This document shows, piece by piece, positions 8,930 to 17,088 of a stretch of 64,000 nucleotides of DNA. A program made the position numbers and the translations under genes. Every line of letters starts with the position of its first letter. Position 1 is the first letter of the stretch. Source of the DNA: Allokutzneria sp. A3M-2-11 16 (GTDB lineage: Bacteria > Actinomycetota > Actinomycetes > Mycobacteriales > Pseudonocardiaceae); NCBI RefSeq assembly GCF_024213555.1, contig NZ_JANAVO010000010.1, forward strand, positions 124,001-188,000, read 5' to 3'. A model generated the notes under the pieces. It was not told where the DNA came from. It saw only the letters and a list, made by a program, of their open reading frames with translations, and did not search any database.

Positions 8930-10816
8930 ATGTCCGCAGAGGACGAGCGGATCGCGATCGTGTCGATGGCGCACCGGGAGCCCGGCGTGGGCCCACCCGG
9001 GTTCGACTCGGCGCTGTTCGGCATCGACGCCGCGGACCTCGACGCGGCCCGGCGGGTCTCGCTGGAGCTGGCGTGGGAGGTCCTGGAACGCGGCGGCCTC
9101 GACCCGCTCTCCGCGCGCGAGGGCCGGACCGGCGCCTACGGCTGCGCGGCCGCGGAGCTGGCGGGCGCGTTCCGGCTGGGCGGCCCGGCGATCGTGGTGG
9201 GCACCGCGCACACCCCGCTGGTGGCCGTGCACGTGGCCGCGCGGGCGCTGCGCGACGACGAGTGCGACCTCGCCATCGCGGGCGGCGCGACCGAGACGGA
9301 CGGCGCGTCGATGCTGCTGCTGGAGCGCCTCGCCGACGCGCGCAGGCACGGCCACCCGGTGCTCGCGGTGATCGTCGCGGGCGCTGTGGGGTCGACGGTG
9401 GAGCGCGCCAACGACGCCGCGCTGCGGGCCGCGGGCCTGGAACAGTCCGAAGTGGACACTCTGGCGGACCTGCGCTCATTGACCCAGGACCACCGCGGTC
9501 TCGTCGGCGTCTCCGCCCCGCCCGGCGTGCACCTGGTCCTGGAGCCGGTCGAAGCCCCGTGCGAGGTCAGCACGGCCGTCGAGCTGCCGGACACGCCGCT
9601 GCTGCTCTCCGCCGCCAACCGGGCCGGACTGCGCGCGCAGGTCTTACGGCTGCTCGACCACCTCGAAGCCGACCAGGACGCCTGCCTGACCGACGTCGCC
9701 TACTCCCTGGCCACCAGCCGCGCCGCGCTGCCGCTGCGGATCTCCGTCGTGGGGGACCGGCGGGAGGTGCTGGACGGGCTGACGGCCATCGCCGCGAGCG
9801 AGCTGGACGTGACCAGGGCCGCTCCGGTCCCGGCCACGTTCTTCTGCACCGGTGAGGCGCCCCCCGCGTTCGGCCGTGAGCTGCACGCGGAGTTCCCCGT
9901 CTTCGCCGAGGCTTTCGACGAGATCTCCGGCGAGTTCGACGCGCTGCTGGAGCAGCCGTTGCGGGACGTGGTGTTCGCCGTCGACGAGCCCGCCGCCCCC
10001 TACGAGCGCGCCGCGACGTTCGCGGTCGAGGTCGCGCTGCACCGGCTCGCCGAGCACTGGGGCCTGCCGGTCCGCCGCGTGGACGGCCGCGGTATCGGGG
10101 AGATCAGCGCCGCGTACTGCGCGGGCGAGCTCTCCCTCGCCGACGCGTGCGCCCGGGTGCTCGCGACGGAGCCGGAGGTCGCGGCGGCCTCACGGCTGGA
10201 CCTCGGCCCGCTCGCGGTGCTCACCACCATGCCGGAGATCCCGTTCGGCACCGCGCCCGGCACCGCCCGGGTGGCGCTGCTGCACCCCGACGAGCCCGAG
10301 GCGCGGTCCCTGGTGACCGGCTTCGCGCAGCTGCACGACCGCGGCGTCGAACTGGACTGGGCGGAGTTCTTCTCCGTGACCGGGGCGCGCCGGGTGGACC
10401 TGCCCACCTATCCCTTCCAGCACGTCACCGTTCCGTCCCGGCCGGAGCGCGAACTCTGGCGCGGCGTCCCGGAATCGGGTACCTGGCTGGTGATCACCGC
10501 CGCTGACGGCGCCGACGAGCCGCTGACCGGGGCCGTGCGCGACGCGCTCGCCCGCGACGGCGCGGTGGTGCGGTCGATGGAGGCGGGCCCGTGGAACCGG
10601 GAGCAGTTCGCCGAGCACCTGCGCGCCGCGCTCGGCGACGAGGCGCCCGACGGGGTGCTGGCGATGGCCGGGGTGGAGACCGACCTGCTCGTGCTGGCGA
10701 TGGGCGACGCGGAGATCGACGCGCGGCTGTGGCGGCTGGCGCCCGCGCTGCGGGTCAACTCCGGTGGTGTCCGCCGCGGCCCGCGCGCCGGGTTCTGCCA
10801 CCGGGGTCGCCGCTGA
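8930..10816 (+). CDS. Condensed, catalytically degenerate type I PKS-like protein (KS-AT-psiKR remnant)
   Basis: The 628-residue uninterrupted ORF has a good ribosome-binding site (GAAAGGGG, 6 bases from ATG). Residues 5-210 align in order with a ketosynthase, but at half its ~425-residue length: the DTACSS site reads GTAHTP, so Cys becomes His94, and both histidine motifs are missing. Residues 221-285 look like the KS-AT linker. Residues 300-415 are acyltransferase-like, but GHSxGE reads GRGIGE (Ser to Gly388) and the second half is absent. LPTYPFQ (491-497) is the post-AT linker, and ~510-605 resembles the non-catalytic KR subdomain. The frame and GC-rich codon use are intact. Either a neatly deleted relic or a domesticated scaffold protein. 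Confidence 0.75.
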   Translation: MSAEDERIAIVSMAHREPGVGPPGFDSALFGIDAADLDAARRVSLELAWEVLERGGLDPLSAREGRTGAYGCAAAELAGAFRLGGPAIVVGTAHTPLVAVHVAARALRDDECDLAIAGGATETDGASMLLLERLADARRHGHPVLAVIVAGAVGSTVERANDAALRAAGLEQSEVDTLADLRSLTQDHRGLVGVSAPPGVHLVLEPVEAPCEVSTAVELPDTPLLLSAANRAGLRAQVLRLLDHLEADQDACLTDVAYSLATSRAALPLRISVVGDRREVLDGLTAIAASELDVTRAAPVPATFFCTGEAPPAFGRELHAEFPVFAEAFDEISGEFDALLEQPLRDVVFAVDEPAAPYERAATFAVEVALHRLAEHWGLPVRRVDGRGIGEISAAYCAGELSLADACARVLATEPEVAAASRLDLGPLAVLTTMPEIPFGTAPGTARVALLHPDEPEARSLVTGFAQLHDRGVELDWAEFFSVTGARRVDLPTYPFQHVTVPSRPERELWRGVPESGTWLVITAADGADEPLTGAVRDALARDGAVVRSMEAGPWNREQFAEHLRAALGDEAPDGVLAMAGVETDLLVLAMGDAEIDARLWRLAPALRVNSGGVRRGPRAGFCHRGRR

Positions 10817-11152
10817 TCAGCCGCGCGTGTTCGTGGCGTGGCCGCGCGGGAAGCCGTACTTGGTGAGCCGCGTGTCCGCGTTCTCCGGCGCGTAGGACAG
10901 CGAGTAGTACACGCCGACGATCATGCCGAGCAGCAGCGCGAGCAGCACGACCTCGCCGGGACCTCCCAGCGCCACGCCGAACACCAGGTACAGCAGCGCG
11001 AGCACCGGGGAGACCAGCACCAGCGAGCGCAGCACGTGCCGGAGGAACCAGGTCCGGCAGGTGAGGTCGTGCACCACCCAGTCGCGGTAGCGCGCGGGCA
11101 GCTTGCCGCCGAAGGCGTACCACAGCCACAGCACCGGATTCGGTCGTCGCAC
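10817..11152 (-). CDS. DUF5313 family small membrane protein
   Basis: The 111-residue product matches the actinobacterial DUF5313 pattern: RPNPVLWLWYAFGGKLP, then RYRDWVVHDLTCRTW, then two transmembrane helices (about residues 45-65 and 68-88). No function is known for the family. The start is GTG at 11152, chosen for the AAGGAGG ribosome-binding site six bases upstream. The stop is adjacent to the end of the convergent PKS-like gene. The promoter region is shared with the divergent OhrR-like regulator, whose operator sits 19-48 bp upstream, so co-regulation is likely. Confidence 0.8.
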   Translation of the reverse strand: MRRPNPVLWLWYAFGGKLPARYRDWVVHDLTCRTWFLRHVLRSLVLVSPVLALLYLVFGVALGGPGEVVLLALLLGMIVGVYYSLSYAPENADTRLTKYGFPRGHATNTRG

Positions 11153-11170
11153 GGGCCCTCCTTGTTTGCC

Positions 11171-11200
11171 ACACCAATGGTTAGTGTACCAATCATTGGT
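11171..11200. promoter_or_regulatory. Probable MarR/OhrR operator in divergent promoter
   Basis: The perfect 13-bp palindrome ACCAATCATTGGT lies at 11188-11200, preceded by a half-related copy ACCAATGGTT at 11173-11182. MarR-family dimers bind such 5-6 bp inverted arms. It lies between the divergent DUF5313 and MarR genes, 13 bp before the regulator start, so it probably represses both. Confidence 0.65.
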
Positions 11201-11212
11201 AGGCTCTCCGCT

Positions 11213-11665
11213 GTGACTCAGCAGACGGATCCGCTCGAGCTGGAGCGGCAGGTGTGCTTCGCGCTCTCGGTGGCCTCGCGGTCGGTGGTGGCGATCTACC
11301 GGCCGTTGCTGGAGCCGATGGGGCTGACGCACCCGCAGTACCTGGTGATGCTGGCGCTGTGGCAGCACGCGCCGCTCTCGGTGAAGGACCTCAGCGGCAT
11401 GCTCCAGCTGGACCCGGGCACGCTCTCCCCGCTGCTCAAACGGCTGGAGGCGGGCGGCCTGGTGCGGCGCGAGCGGGACAGCCGGGACGAGCGCAGCCTC
11501 GCCGTGACGCTCACCGCGGCCGGGCGGGAGCTGCGCGCCGAGGCGGAGAAGATCCCGCCCGCCGTGGTCGCCCGGCTGGGCATGCCGGTGGAGGAACTGG
11601 AAAGCCTGCACGAGGCCCTCACCCGGGTGATCGCCGCCGCCTCGCGGACCGAACCTGTCCGCTAG
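11213..11665 (+). CDS. MarR-family regulator, OhrR-like
   Basis: The 150-residue product starts with LERQVCFALSVASRSVVAIYRPLLEPMGLTHPQ (broken here by region), matching OhrR organic-peroxide sensors, including the N-terminal cysteine whose oxidation releases DNA in that group. The winged helix reads LSGMLQLDPGTLSPLLKRLE with the DSRDERS wing. The start is GTG 11213; the ATG further upstream would place the operator inside the gene. No ohr peroxidase gene is adjacent; the divergent gene is DUF5313 and a VOC gene follows after 42 bp. Redox sensing is inferred from the cysteine position. Confidence 0.8.
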   Translation: MTQQTDPLELERQVCFALSVASRSVVAIYRPLLEPMGLTHPQYLVMLALWQHAPLSVKDLSGMLQLDPGTLSPLLKRLEAGGLVRRERDSRDERSLAVTLTAAGRELRAEAEKIPPAVVARLGMPVEELESLHEALTRVIAAASRTEPVR

Positions 11666-11707
11666 GGGTGCCAGGGTGGCTTTTCCCGCAACGAACGGAG
11701 CCCACCG

Positions 11708-12169
11708 ATGAGCCGCCACATCCAGGTCACCTTCGACGCCCACGACCCGCGCGCGCTGTCGTCCTTCTGGCGCGAGGCCCTGGGCTACGTCCACCCGGCC
11801 CCGCCCGGCGTCGAGCTGGCCGAAGGGGCCGACCCGCTGGCCGCCTGGGACGACTTCCTCGCGGGGATGGGTGTTCCGGAGGACCAGCGCAACACGCGGT
11901 CGGCGATCGAGGACCCGGACGGCCACGGCCCACGCGTCTTCTTCCAGCAGGTGCCCGAGGGGAAGACCGCGAAGAACCGCGTGCACCTCGATGTCCGCGT
12001 GGCGCCCGAACTCCGGGGCGATGAGCGGATGGCCGCGCTGGAGAGCGAATGCGCCCGGCTCGTCGCACTGAGAGCGACGCGCGTCCGCCGCTTCGAGCCC
12101 GAGCCCCCGATGGGCTTCGGCTTCATCGTCATGACCGACCCCGAGGGCAACGAGTTCTGCCTCGACTAG
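11708..12169 (+). CDS. VOC (glyoxalase-like) family protein
   Basis: The 153-residue product has one beta-alpha-beta-beta-beta repeat pair typical of glyoxalase-like VOC proteins: start HIQVTFDAHDPRALSSFW, middle KNRVHLDVRV, and end VMTDPEGNEFCLD. VOC proteins use a metal at His/Glu positions for isomerisation, bleomycin-type binding or dioxygenation; the specific activity is not readable. A ribosome-binding site (ACGGAG) precedes the ATG. It follows the OhrR-like gene by 42 bp and is probably co-transcribed. The third palindromic repeat region (family B copy 2) begins 20 bp past its stop. Confidence 0.75.
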   Translation: MSRHIQVTFDAHDPRALSSFWREALGYVHPAPPGVELAEGADPLAAWDDFLAGMGVPEDQRNTRSAIEDPDGHGPRVFFQQVPEGKTAKNRVHLDVRVAPELRGDERMAALESECARLVALRATRVRRFEPEPPMGFGFIVMTDPEGNEFCLD

Positions 12170-12188
12170 CCCGAGCCCCGCGCGCCCT

Positions 12189-12335
12189 CCACACACCACG
12201 TAAACTGGGCCTATGCGCCCCAACCGCCCCCCGGCCCAACGTGAGGCGGCCTCAACCTAGAGATCTCCCGTTTCGTACTCTTAACGGGGAAGAGAGCGCT
12301 TCCAAATCCCGGTAAGAGTACGAAACGGGAGATCT
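12189..12335. repeat. Palindromic repeat family B, copy 2 (reverse orientation)
   Basis: The core arms are 12267-12288 and 12308-12329, extended by AGATCT on both sides (12261-12335, arms of 28 bp). Compared with copy 3, the arm centre changed from CTCATA to CTCTTA and the partner changed from TATGAG to TAAGAG, so base pairing is maintained. The left flank 12189-12263 matches the right flank of copy 1 in reverse complement. It lies exactly between two convergent genes, 14 bp from the SDR stop, as a bidirectional terminator would. Confidence 0.88.
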
Positions 12336-12343
12336 TGGCGGCC

Positions 12344-13312
12344 TCAGCGCGGGTTGAGGTCGCCGAAGCCCGCCGCGTCGAGGAGTTCGCGCTGGATGCG
12401 GCCCGCGGTCTCGTTGAGCTCGGCCCACTGGGGTGGGAGACCGGGGCCGAACGTGCGCAGCGGGCGTTTCCCGTGCGGCGTGCTCACGAGGCGGGCGATG
12501 GTGTCGGCGACCTGTTGGGGGTCGGGCGCTTCCGGGTCCTCGGTGAGGTGGGACTCCGCCCGCCCGACGAGGTCGCCGTACTGCTGCCGCCGCCGGTGGT
12601 CCTCCGGAGCGAGGGCCCGGACGTGCCGCCGGTAGTGCTCGATCCCGTTGGGGATCACGAAATCCGTGTTGTACGCGCCCGGCTCGACGATCACCACGTC
12701 GACGCCGAACCGCGACAGCTCGTAGCGGGACACCTCGGTCATCGCCTCCATCGCCCACTTCGAGCCGACGTAGGGGCCCATGAACGGCAGCACGAGCCTG
12801 CCGAGCGCGGTGGTCAGCTGCACCACCAGCCCCGCGCGCTGCCCGCGCATGATCGGCAGGACCGCGCGGTTCATCCGCAGATGGCCGAAAACGTTGGTGT
12901 TGAAGAACTCCTGAAGCTCGGCGACGGAGACGGTCTCCATGACGGCGGGGTGGAAGATCCCGGCGTTGTTGACCAGCACGTCGATTCGGCCCGCCCGCTC
13001 CCGCACCTGGCCGATCCCGTCGGCCACCGAGCGGTCGTCCCGGATGTCGATGTCGAGCACGTCGAGCGCGAGTCCCTCCTTGGCGGCGATGGCCCGCAGT
13101 TCCTTCGTCGCTGCGGCGTTGTCGCTCCGGGAGTGGCGCATGGTGGCGAAGACCCGGTGCCCGGCCCTGGCCAGGGTCAGCGCCGTGAGCTTGCCGAAAC
13201 CGCTGCTGCACCCGGTGATCACCACGACCTTGCCACTGGGAGCGGCCTCGGCCCGGCCGGCGACGCCGAGCGCCGCGACCCCACCGAGGACTGTGCGCCT
13301 GGAGACACTCAC
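12344..13312 (-). CDS. SDR-family oxidoreductase with twin-arginine-like export signal
   Basis: The 322-residue product begins SVSRRTVLGGVAALGVAG, a twin-arginine-type signal with Ala-x-Ala cleavage near residue 24. A classical SDR follows: VVITGCSSGFGK (cofactor site), NNAG, then Ser and YVGSK as the catalytic pair (Y near 181). Most SDR enzymes are cytosolic; export of one already loaded with NAD(P) would need the Tat system, which the signal supports. Substrate unknown. It has its own promoter region (185 bp shared with the divergent GH31 gene) and ends at repeat B copy 2. Confidence 0.8.
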   Translation of the reverse strand: MSVSRRTVLGGVAALGVAGRAEAAPSGKVVVITGCSSGFGKLTALTLARAGHRVFATMRHSRSDNAAATKELRAIAAKEGLALDVLDIDIRDDRSVADGIGQVRERAGRIDVLVNNAGIFHPAVMETVSVAELQEFFNTNVFGHLRMNRAVLPIMRGQRAGLVVQLTTALGRLVLPFMGPYVGSKWAMEAMTEVSRYELSRFGVDVVIVEPGAYNTDFVIPNGIEHYRRHVRALAPEDHRRRQQYGDLVGRAESHLTEDPEAPDPQQVADTIARLVSTPHGKRPLRTFGPGLPPQWAELNETAGRIQRELLDAAGFGDLNPR

Positions 13313-13496
13313 GTCTTCCTCCTCTGCTCGGTACCGGCCTCAGCCCACCAGCGGGCCTCCCGGAACGGAAAGACCGCTTCGGTCACGCGTGATACCGCAG
13401 GGGTATGGGTGTTGTTCGACCGCCCCAATCCTCAGTGGACACCGCGGATCGCTCCGGGCATCGTCGCTGTCCTGCTCCAAAGCTGGGGAGTTAGGG

Positions 13497-15902
13497 ATGC
13501 GTTACGCGAGACTGGTTTCGATGGCCGTGTCCGGGGCCGTCACCTTCGCCATGCCGTTGTCCGCCGAGGCGGCGAAGTCGCCACTCGTCGTCCGCGCGGG
13601 CGCGCTGACCGCAGAGATTTCCGCGCGGCCGTGGCAGATCACCTTCAAGGACGCGGGCGGCCGTGTCGTGCTTGCCGAGCACTCGGTTGGCGCTCTCGGG
13701 TTCCGGGCTGAAGGGCACTGGTGGCGGGCCAAGGAAGTTCGTTCGACGCGCAGGTCCGGAGGCGGCCTGGAGCTTCGGGTGGCGAGCACGCATCCGAACC
13801 GGGAGATGACGGTCAGCGTCGCTCCTGATGCCGATGGCGTCATCAAGGTCGCGGCCTCCGTCGACGGCGCATCCCCTGACTCATACGGTGTTTCCTTCCG
13901 CGCAGCCGACGGCGAGCGCTATCTCGGGTTCGGTGAACGCGCCAACGCGGTGGACCAGCGGGGAAACACGGTCGAGAACTACGTCTCGGACGGGCCCTGG
14001 CAGGACGCCGAATATCCGGCCATCGCCGCGTACGTCCCGCCGTGGGGGCTGAGGGAGCGGGCCGACGCCACCTACTACCCGGTGCCGTGGTTGTTGTCCT
14101 CCAAGGGATACGGGGTTCTCGTCGACAACGCCGAGACGAGCTACTTCAAGCTGGGCGATCCGAAGGCGTGGAGCGCCGAAGTGACCGGGAAACCGGACGG
14201 CGAAACGACGGCGGCCCCCGTGCCGTCACCACGTTCGTTCGGGTTCCGCGTCTTCGCCGGGCCGCGACCCGCGGATGCCTTGGCGCGCTTCACCAAGGCC
14301 ACCGGGCGTCAGCCGTCGCCCGCCGCTCCGTGGCTGTTCGGCCCCTGGGTGCAGGCCACCGGCGACCAGCACCAGCAGGCGGCACAGCTCCGGAAACTCC
14401 AGCAGGCCGACGCTCCGGTGTCGGTCGCGCAGACGTACGGGCACTACCTCCCCGGGGGCGTCGACCGGGCCGCGGAGCGCGAGCGCTTCGCACGCCTGCA
14501 CGCGATGGGCCTCGCGGCGACGACCTACTTCAATCCCATGGTCGACGTGAAGTACGGCAAGGCGTACGGGCCGATCGCGCGCGCGGGCGGCTTCACCTCT
14601 GGCGCAGACGGAAAGCCGTACGTCTACCGCTACGGGGTCACCAACTACGACGTCAGCCAGATCGACTTCCGGACGGAAGCGGGGCGGCAGGCGTACAAGG
14701 GGCTGCTCGCCGAGGCGATCGAGGACGGCGCGGACGGCTGGATGGAGGACTTCGGCGAGTACACGCCGCTCGACGGGCGCAACGACCACAACTCCTATCC
14801 CCGCGAGTACCACTGCGCTGCCAACGAGTTCTCGGCGCAGGCGGGGCGGCCGATCGTGCGCTTCGTGCGGTCGGGGTGGACCGGCTCGGCCCGGTGCTCG
14901 CCGGTGGTGTGGGGCGGAGATCCGACGACCGGATGGGGCTTCGACGGCCTCCGCGGTGCCTTGCACTCCGGGCTGAACATGGGCACGAGCGGCGTCGGAC
15001 TGTGGGGCTCGGACATCGGTGGCTACTTCGCGCTCGGGCCGAACGCGCTCACACCGGAACTGCTCACCCGCTGGGTGCAGCTCGGCGCGGTGTCCGGGGT
15101 CATGCGCACGCAGGCCGAGGGAACCGCCGTCCCGGCGAAGGAGCGGCCGCAGGTGTTCGACGACGGCCAGATCGGGAACTGGCGTCGCTACGCGAAGCTC
15201 CGCACGCAGCTCTACCCGTACCTGGCCGGGGCCGCCGCCGACTACGAGCGCAGCGGCATGCCGTTGATGCGGCACCTGGCGTTGGCCTATCCCGATGATC
15301 CGCGGGCCGTCGCCCGAACCGACGAGTTCCTGTTCGGGCCGGACATCCTGGCCGCTCCCGTTCTTCAGGAAGGCCAGCGCGACCGCGCGCTTCACGTGCC
15401 GCGCGGCGAGTGGATCGACCTGTGGCGTTCGGTGTCCTACCAGGAGAACACCGGCGGGCTGAGCCTCGGCGCGGTCGCCCCCGTGCGCGGCGGACAGGAG
15501 ACCACGCTGCCCGCTCCGCTGGACCAGCTGCCACTGCTCGTCCGGGCGGGTGCCGTGCTGCCGCTGCTACCGCCGGAGGTCGACTCGCTCTACAACCTCG
15601 CGACAGACGAGATGCGGCTGCTGGCGTTCCCGAACCGGACCAGTTCGGCGAAGCTGGGCAACGACGGGGAACTGCGATCGACCGAAGCGCAAGGGGCCTG
15701 GACGATGAGCCTGACCTCCCGGCACGAGCGGACTTACTCGCTGCAAGCCTCGATGGCCACCCTTGAGCGTCCCATCGTCCCCTGCGCGGTGACGTTGGAC
15801 GGCAAGGAACTGCCTTCCTGGTCCTACGACGCGAAGTCGCGCGTGCTCACCGCTCAGTTCCGGGTCGACACCGGGACCCTGCGCGTCGCGGGCTGCCGGT
15901 GA
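13497..15902 (+). CDS. Exported glycoside hydrolase family 31 (alpha-glucosidase/alpha-xylosidase type)
   Basis: The 801-residue product has an N-terminal Sec signal (cleavage after SAEAA near residue 26), a beta-sandwich domain, then a GH31 barrel. The nucleophile is Asp418 in GWMEDFGEY and the acid/base is Asp475 in VVWGGD. The enzymes cleave alpha-linked glucose or xylose from oligosaccharides outside the cell. The sulfoquinovosidase signature around the first barrel strand is absent (LFGPWVQATG is found instead). A small palindrome ATACC/GGTAT at 13392-13406 upstream could be an operator. It is translationally near the small protein at 15923. Confidence 0.88.
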   Translation: MRYARLVSMAVSGAVTFAMPLSAEAAKSPLVVRAGALTAEISARPWQITFKDAGGRVVLAEHSVGALGFRAEGHWWRAKEVRSTRRSGGGLELRVASTHPNREMTVSVAPDADGVIKVAASVDGASPDSYGVSFRAADGERYLGFGERANAVDQRGNTVENYVSDGPWQDAEYPAIAAYVPPWGLRERADATYYPVPWLLSSKGYGVLVDNAETSYFKLGDPKAWSAEVTGKPDGETTAAPVPSPRSFGFRVFAGPRPADALARFTKATGRQPSPAAPWLFGPWVQATGDQHQQAAQLRKLQQADAPVSVAQTYGHYLPGGVDRAAERERFARLHAMGLAATTYFNPMVDVKYGKAYGPIARAGGFTSGADGKPYVYRYGVTNYDVSQIDFRTEAGRQAYKGLLAEAIEDGADGWMEDFGEYTPLDGRNDHNSYPREYHCAANEFSAQAGRPIVRFVRSGWTGSARCSPVVWGGDPTTGWGFDGLRGALHSGLNMGTSGVGLWGSDIGGYFALGPNALTPELLTRWVQLGAVSGVMRTQAEGTAVPAKERPQVFDDGQIGNWRRYAKLRTQLYPYLAGAAADYERSGMPLMRHLALAYPDDPRAVARTDEFLFGPDILAAPVLQEGQRDRALHVPRGEWIDLWRSVSYQENTGGLSLGAVAPVRGGQETTLPAPLDQLPLLVRAGAVLPLLPPEVDSLYNLATDEMRLLAFPNRTSSAKLGNDGELRSTEAQGAWTMSLTSRHERTYSLQASMATLERPIVPCAVTLDGKELPSWSYDAKSRVLTAQFRVDTGTLRVAGCR

Positions 15903-15922
15903 CCCCGCCGAGGAGAACGATC

Positions 15923-16234
15923 ATGGTCGGTACACCGGTACCGCCCAAGGGTGCCCGCGCGACGGTGCATGTGGCGCCCAACCCGACAACCCAGCCAGGG
16001 CAACGGGTGACCATCACCGGCCACTGCGGAGGCGGGACGGGGTTGCGCGCCATCGCAAGTGGGGTCAACGGCTCGGCCATGCTCGAGGAAGTCACCATCA
16101 TCGATCCGGGTCCAGATCGGTTCGTGGCCACCGCGCGGCTCCGCGCCGGTATCGGCAACGGCGTCGGCCCGATCTTCGTCGATTGCGGTGGCGAGATCGG
16201 AGTGACCCTCCTGGTCACCCACGTCGACCCCTAG
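15923..16234 (+). CDS. Small Ig-like beta-sandwich protein, unknown function
   Basis: The 103-residue product has no signal peptide; the sequence TVHVAPNPTTQPGQRVTITGHC is the usual opening of bacterial Ig-like domains, and two cysteines (in GHCGG and VDCGG) could form a disulfide. The start is ATG 15923, with GAGGAG seven bases before; an earlier GTG overlaps the GH31 stop. It probably rides on the GH31 transcript. No function is known, and secretion by another route or a missing upstream signal cannot be excluded. Its 3' end overlaps the convergent SDR gene by 4 bp. Confidence 0.65.
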   Translation: MVGTPVPPKGARATVHVAPNPTTQPGQRVTITGHCGGGTGLRAIASGVNGSAMLEEVTIIDPGPDRFVATARLRAGIGNGVGPIFVDCGGEIGVTLLVTHVDP

Positions 16235-17016
16235 TCCTCCTGGTGCAACGGCACGGCCAGGCCCGCCAGCAGGCCGCCGTCCACGCGGAGGTCCGCCCCG
16301 GTCACGAAACTCGCCCGGGGACCGGCCAGGAAGCCCACCGCCTCGGCGACCTCGCCGGGAGTGGCGACCCGGCCGAGGGGATGGGCCCGGCCCCACTCCG
16401 CGACCACCTCGTCGACCGGCCGCCCACCTCCGTGCAGGCCGCCCGCCCACCGCAGCATCGGTGTGTCCACCGAGCCGGGGCAGACCACGTTGACCCGGAT
16501 GTTCTCCGGCGCGTGATCGACCGCCATCGCCTTGGCCATCGCGAGCAGACCGCCCTTGCTCGCGGCGTAGGCGGCCACCTCGCGTTGCGCCGCGTACGCC
16601 TGGACCGATGCCAGCAGGACGATCGAGCCGCCACCGCGCCGCCGCATGTGCGGTATCGCGTGCTTGGCCGCGAGGTATGCCCCGCGCAGGTTGACCGCGA
16701 GGACGTCGTCGAAAGTCGACTCGTCGGTGTCGACCACCGTGCCGTACCGCTGGATTCCCGCGCAGCAGACCAGAATGTCCAAGCCGCCCAACGTGTCCTG
16801 CGCGCTCGTCATCAACGCCCGAACGGCGTCGCCGGAGGTGACGTCGGTGGTCATCCAGTGGGCCTTGGCACCCGAAGCGGTCTGTTCGAGCCGTTCGGCA
16901 TCGGTGTCGCCGAGCACGAGATCCGCCCCGGCAGCCGCCAAGTGCTCGGCCACTGCCTTCCCGATGCCTTGAGCCGCACCGGTGACCACGGCCACCTTTC
17001 CGGTCAGTTCGCCCAC
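16231..17016 (-). CDS. Classical SDR-family oxidoreductase
   Basis: The 261-residue product has the cofactor motif VVTGAAQGIGKAVAEH, an acidic residue after strand 2 (LGDTDAERL, suggesting NAD), and the catalytic Ser in LLASVQAYAA followed by YAASKGG. The C-terminus has the usual FVTGADLRVDGG. It follows the PEP-mutase-like gene by 72 bp and is probably the last gene of the NmrA/PEP-mutase-like/SDR operon opposite a MocR regulator. The substrate is unknown, probably a hydroxy compound linked to the other two enzymes. Confidence 0.85.
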   Translation of the reverse strand: MGELTGKVAVVTGAAQGIGKAVAEHLAAAGADLVLGDTDAERLEQTASGAKAHWMTTDVTSGDAVRALMTSAQDTLGGLDILVCCAGIQRYGTVVDTDESTFDDVLAVNLRGAYLAAKHAIPHMRRRGGGSIVLLASVQAYAAQREVAAYAASKGGLLAMAKAMAVDHAPENIRVNVVCPGSVDTPMLRWAGGLHGGGRPVDEVVAEWGRAHPLGRVATPGEVAEAVGFLAGPRASFVTGADLRVDGGLLAGLAVPLHQED

Positions 17017-17088
17017 TGCGGCTCCATATCGTCATTGCCTTGTCCTGCTTGGGCAATTCTCGAATGCGGAGCGCGACATGTCCAACCG

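Noticed and set aside
8930-10816. Functional polyketide biosynthetic gene cluster
   Set aside because: The KS and AT active sites are replaced and no ACP, thioesterase or other biosynthetic enzymes surround it.
13497-15902. Sulfoquinovosidase (YihQ-type) identity for the GH31 enzyme
   Set aside because: GWMEDFGEY resembles YihQ, but the expected W-x-Q-D-W sulfonate-binding signature is absent (WVQATG instead).
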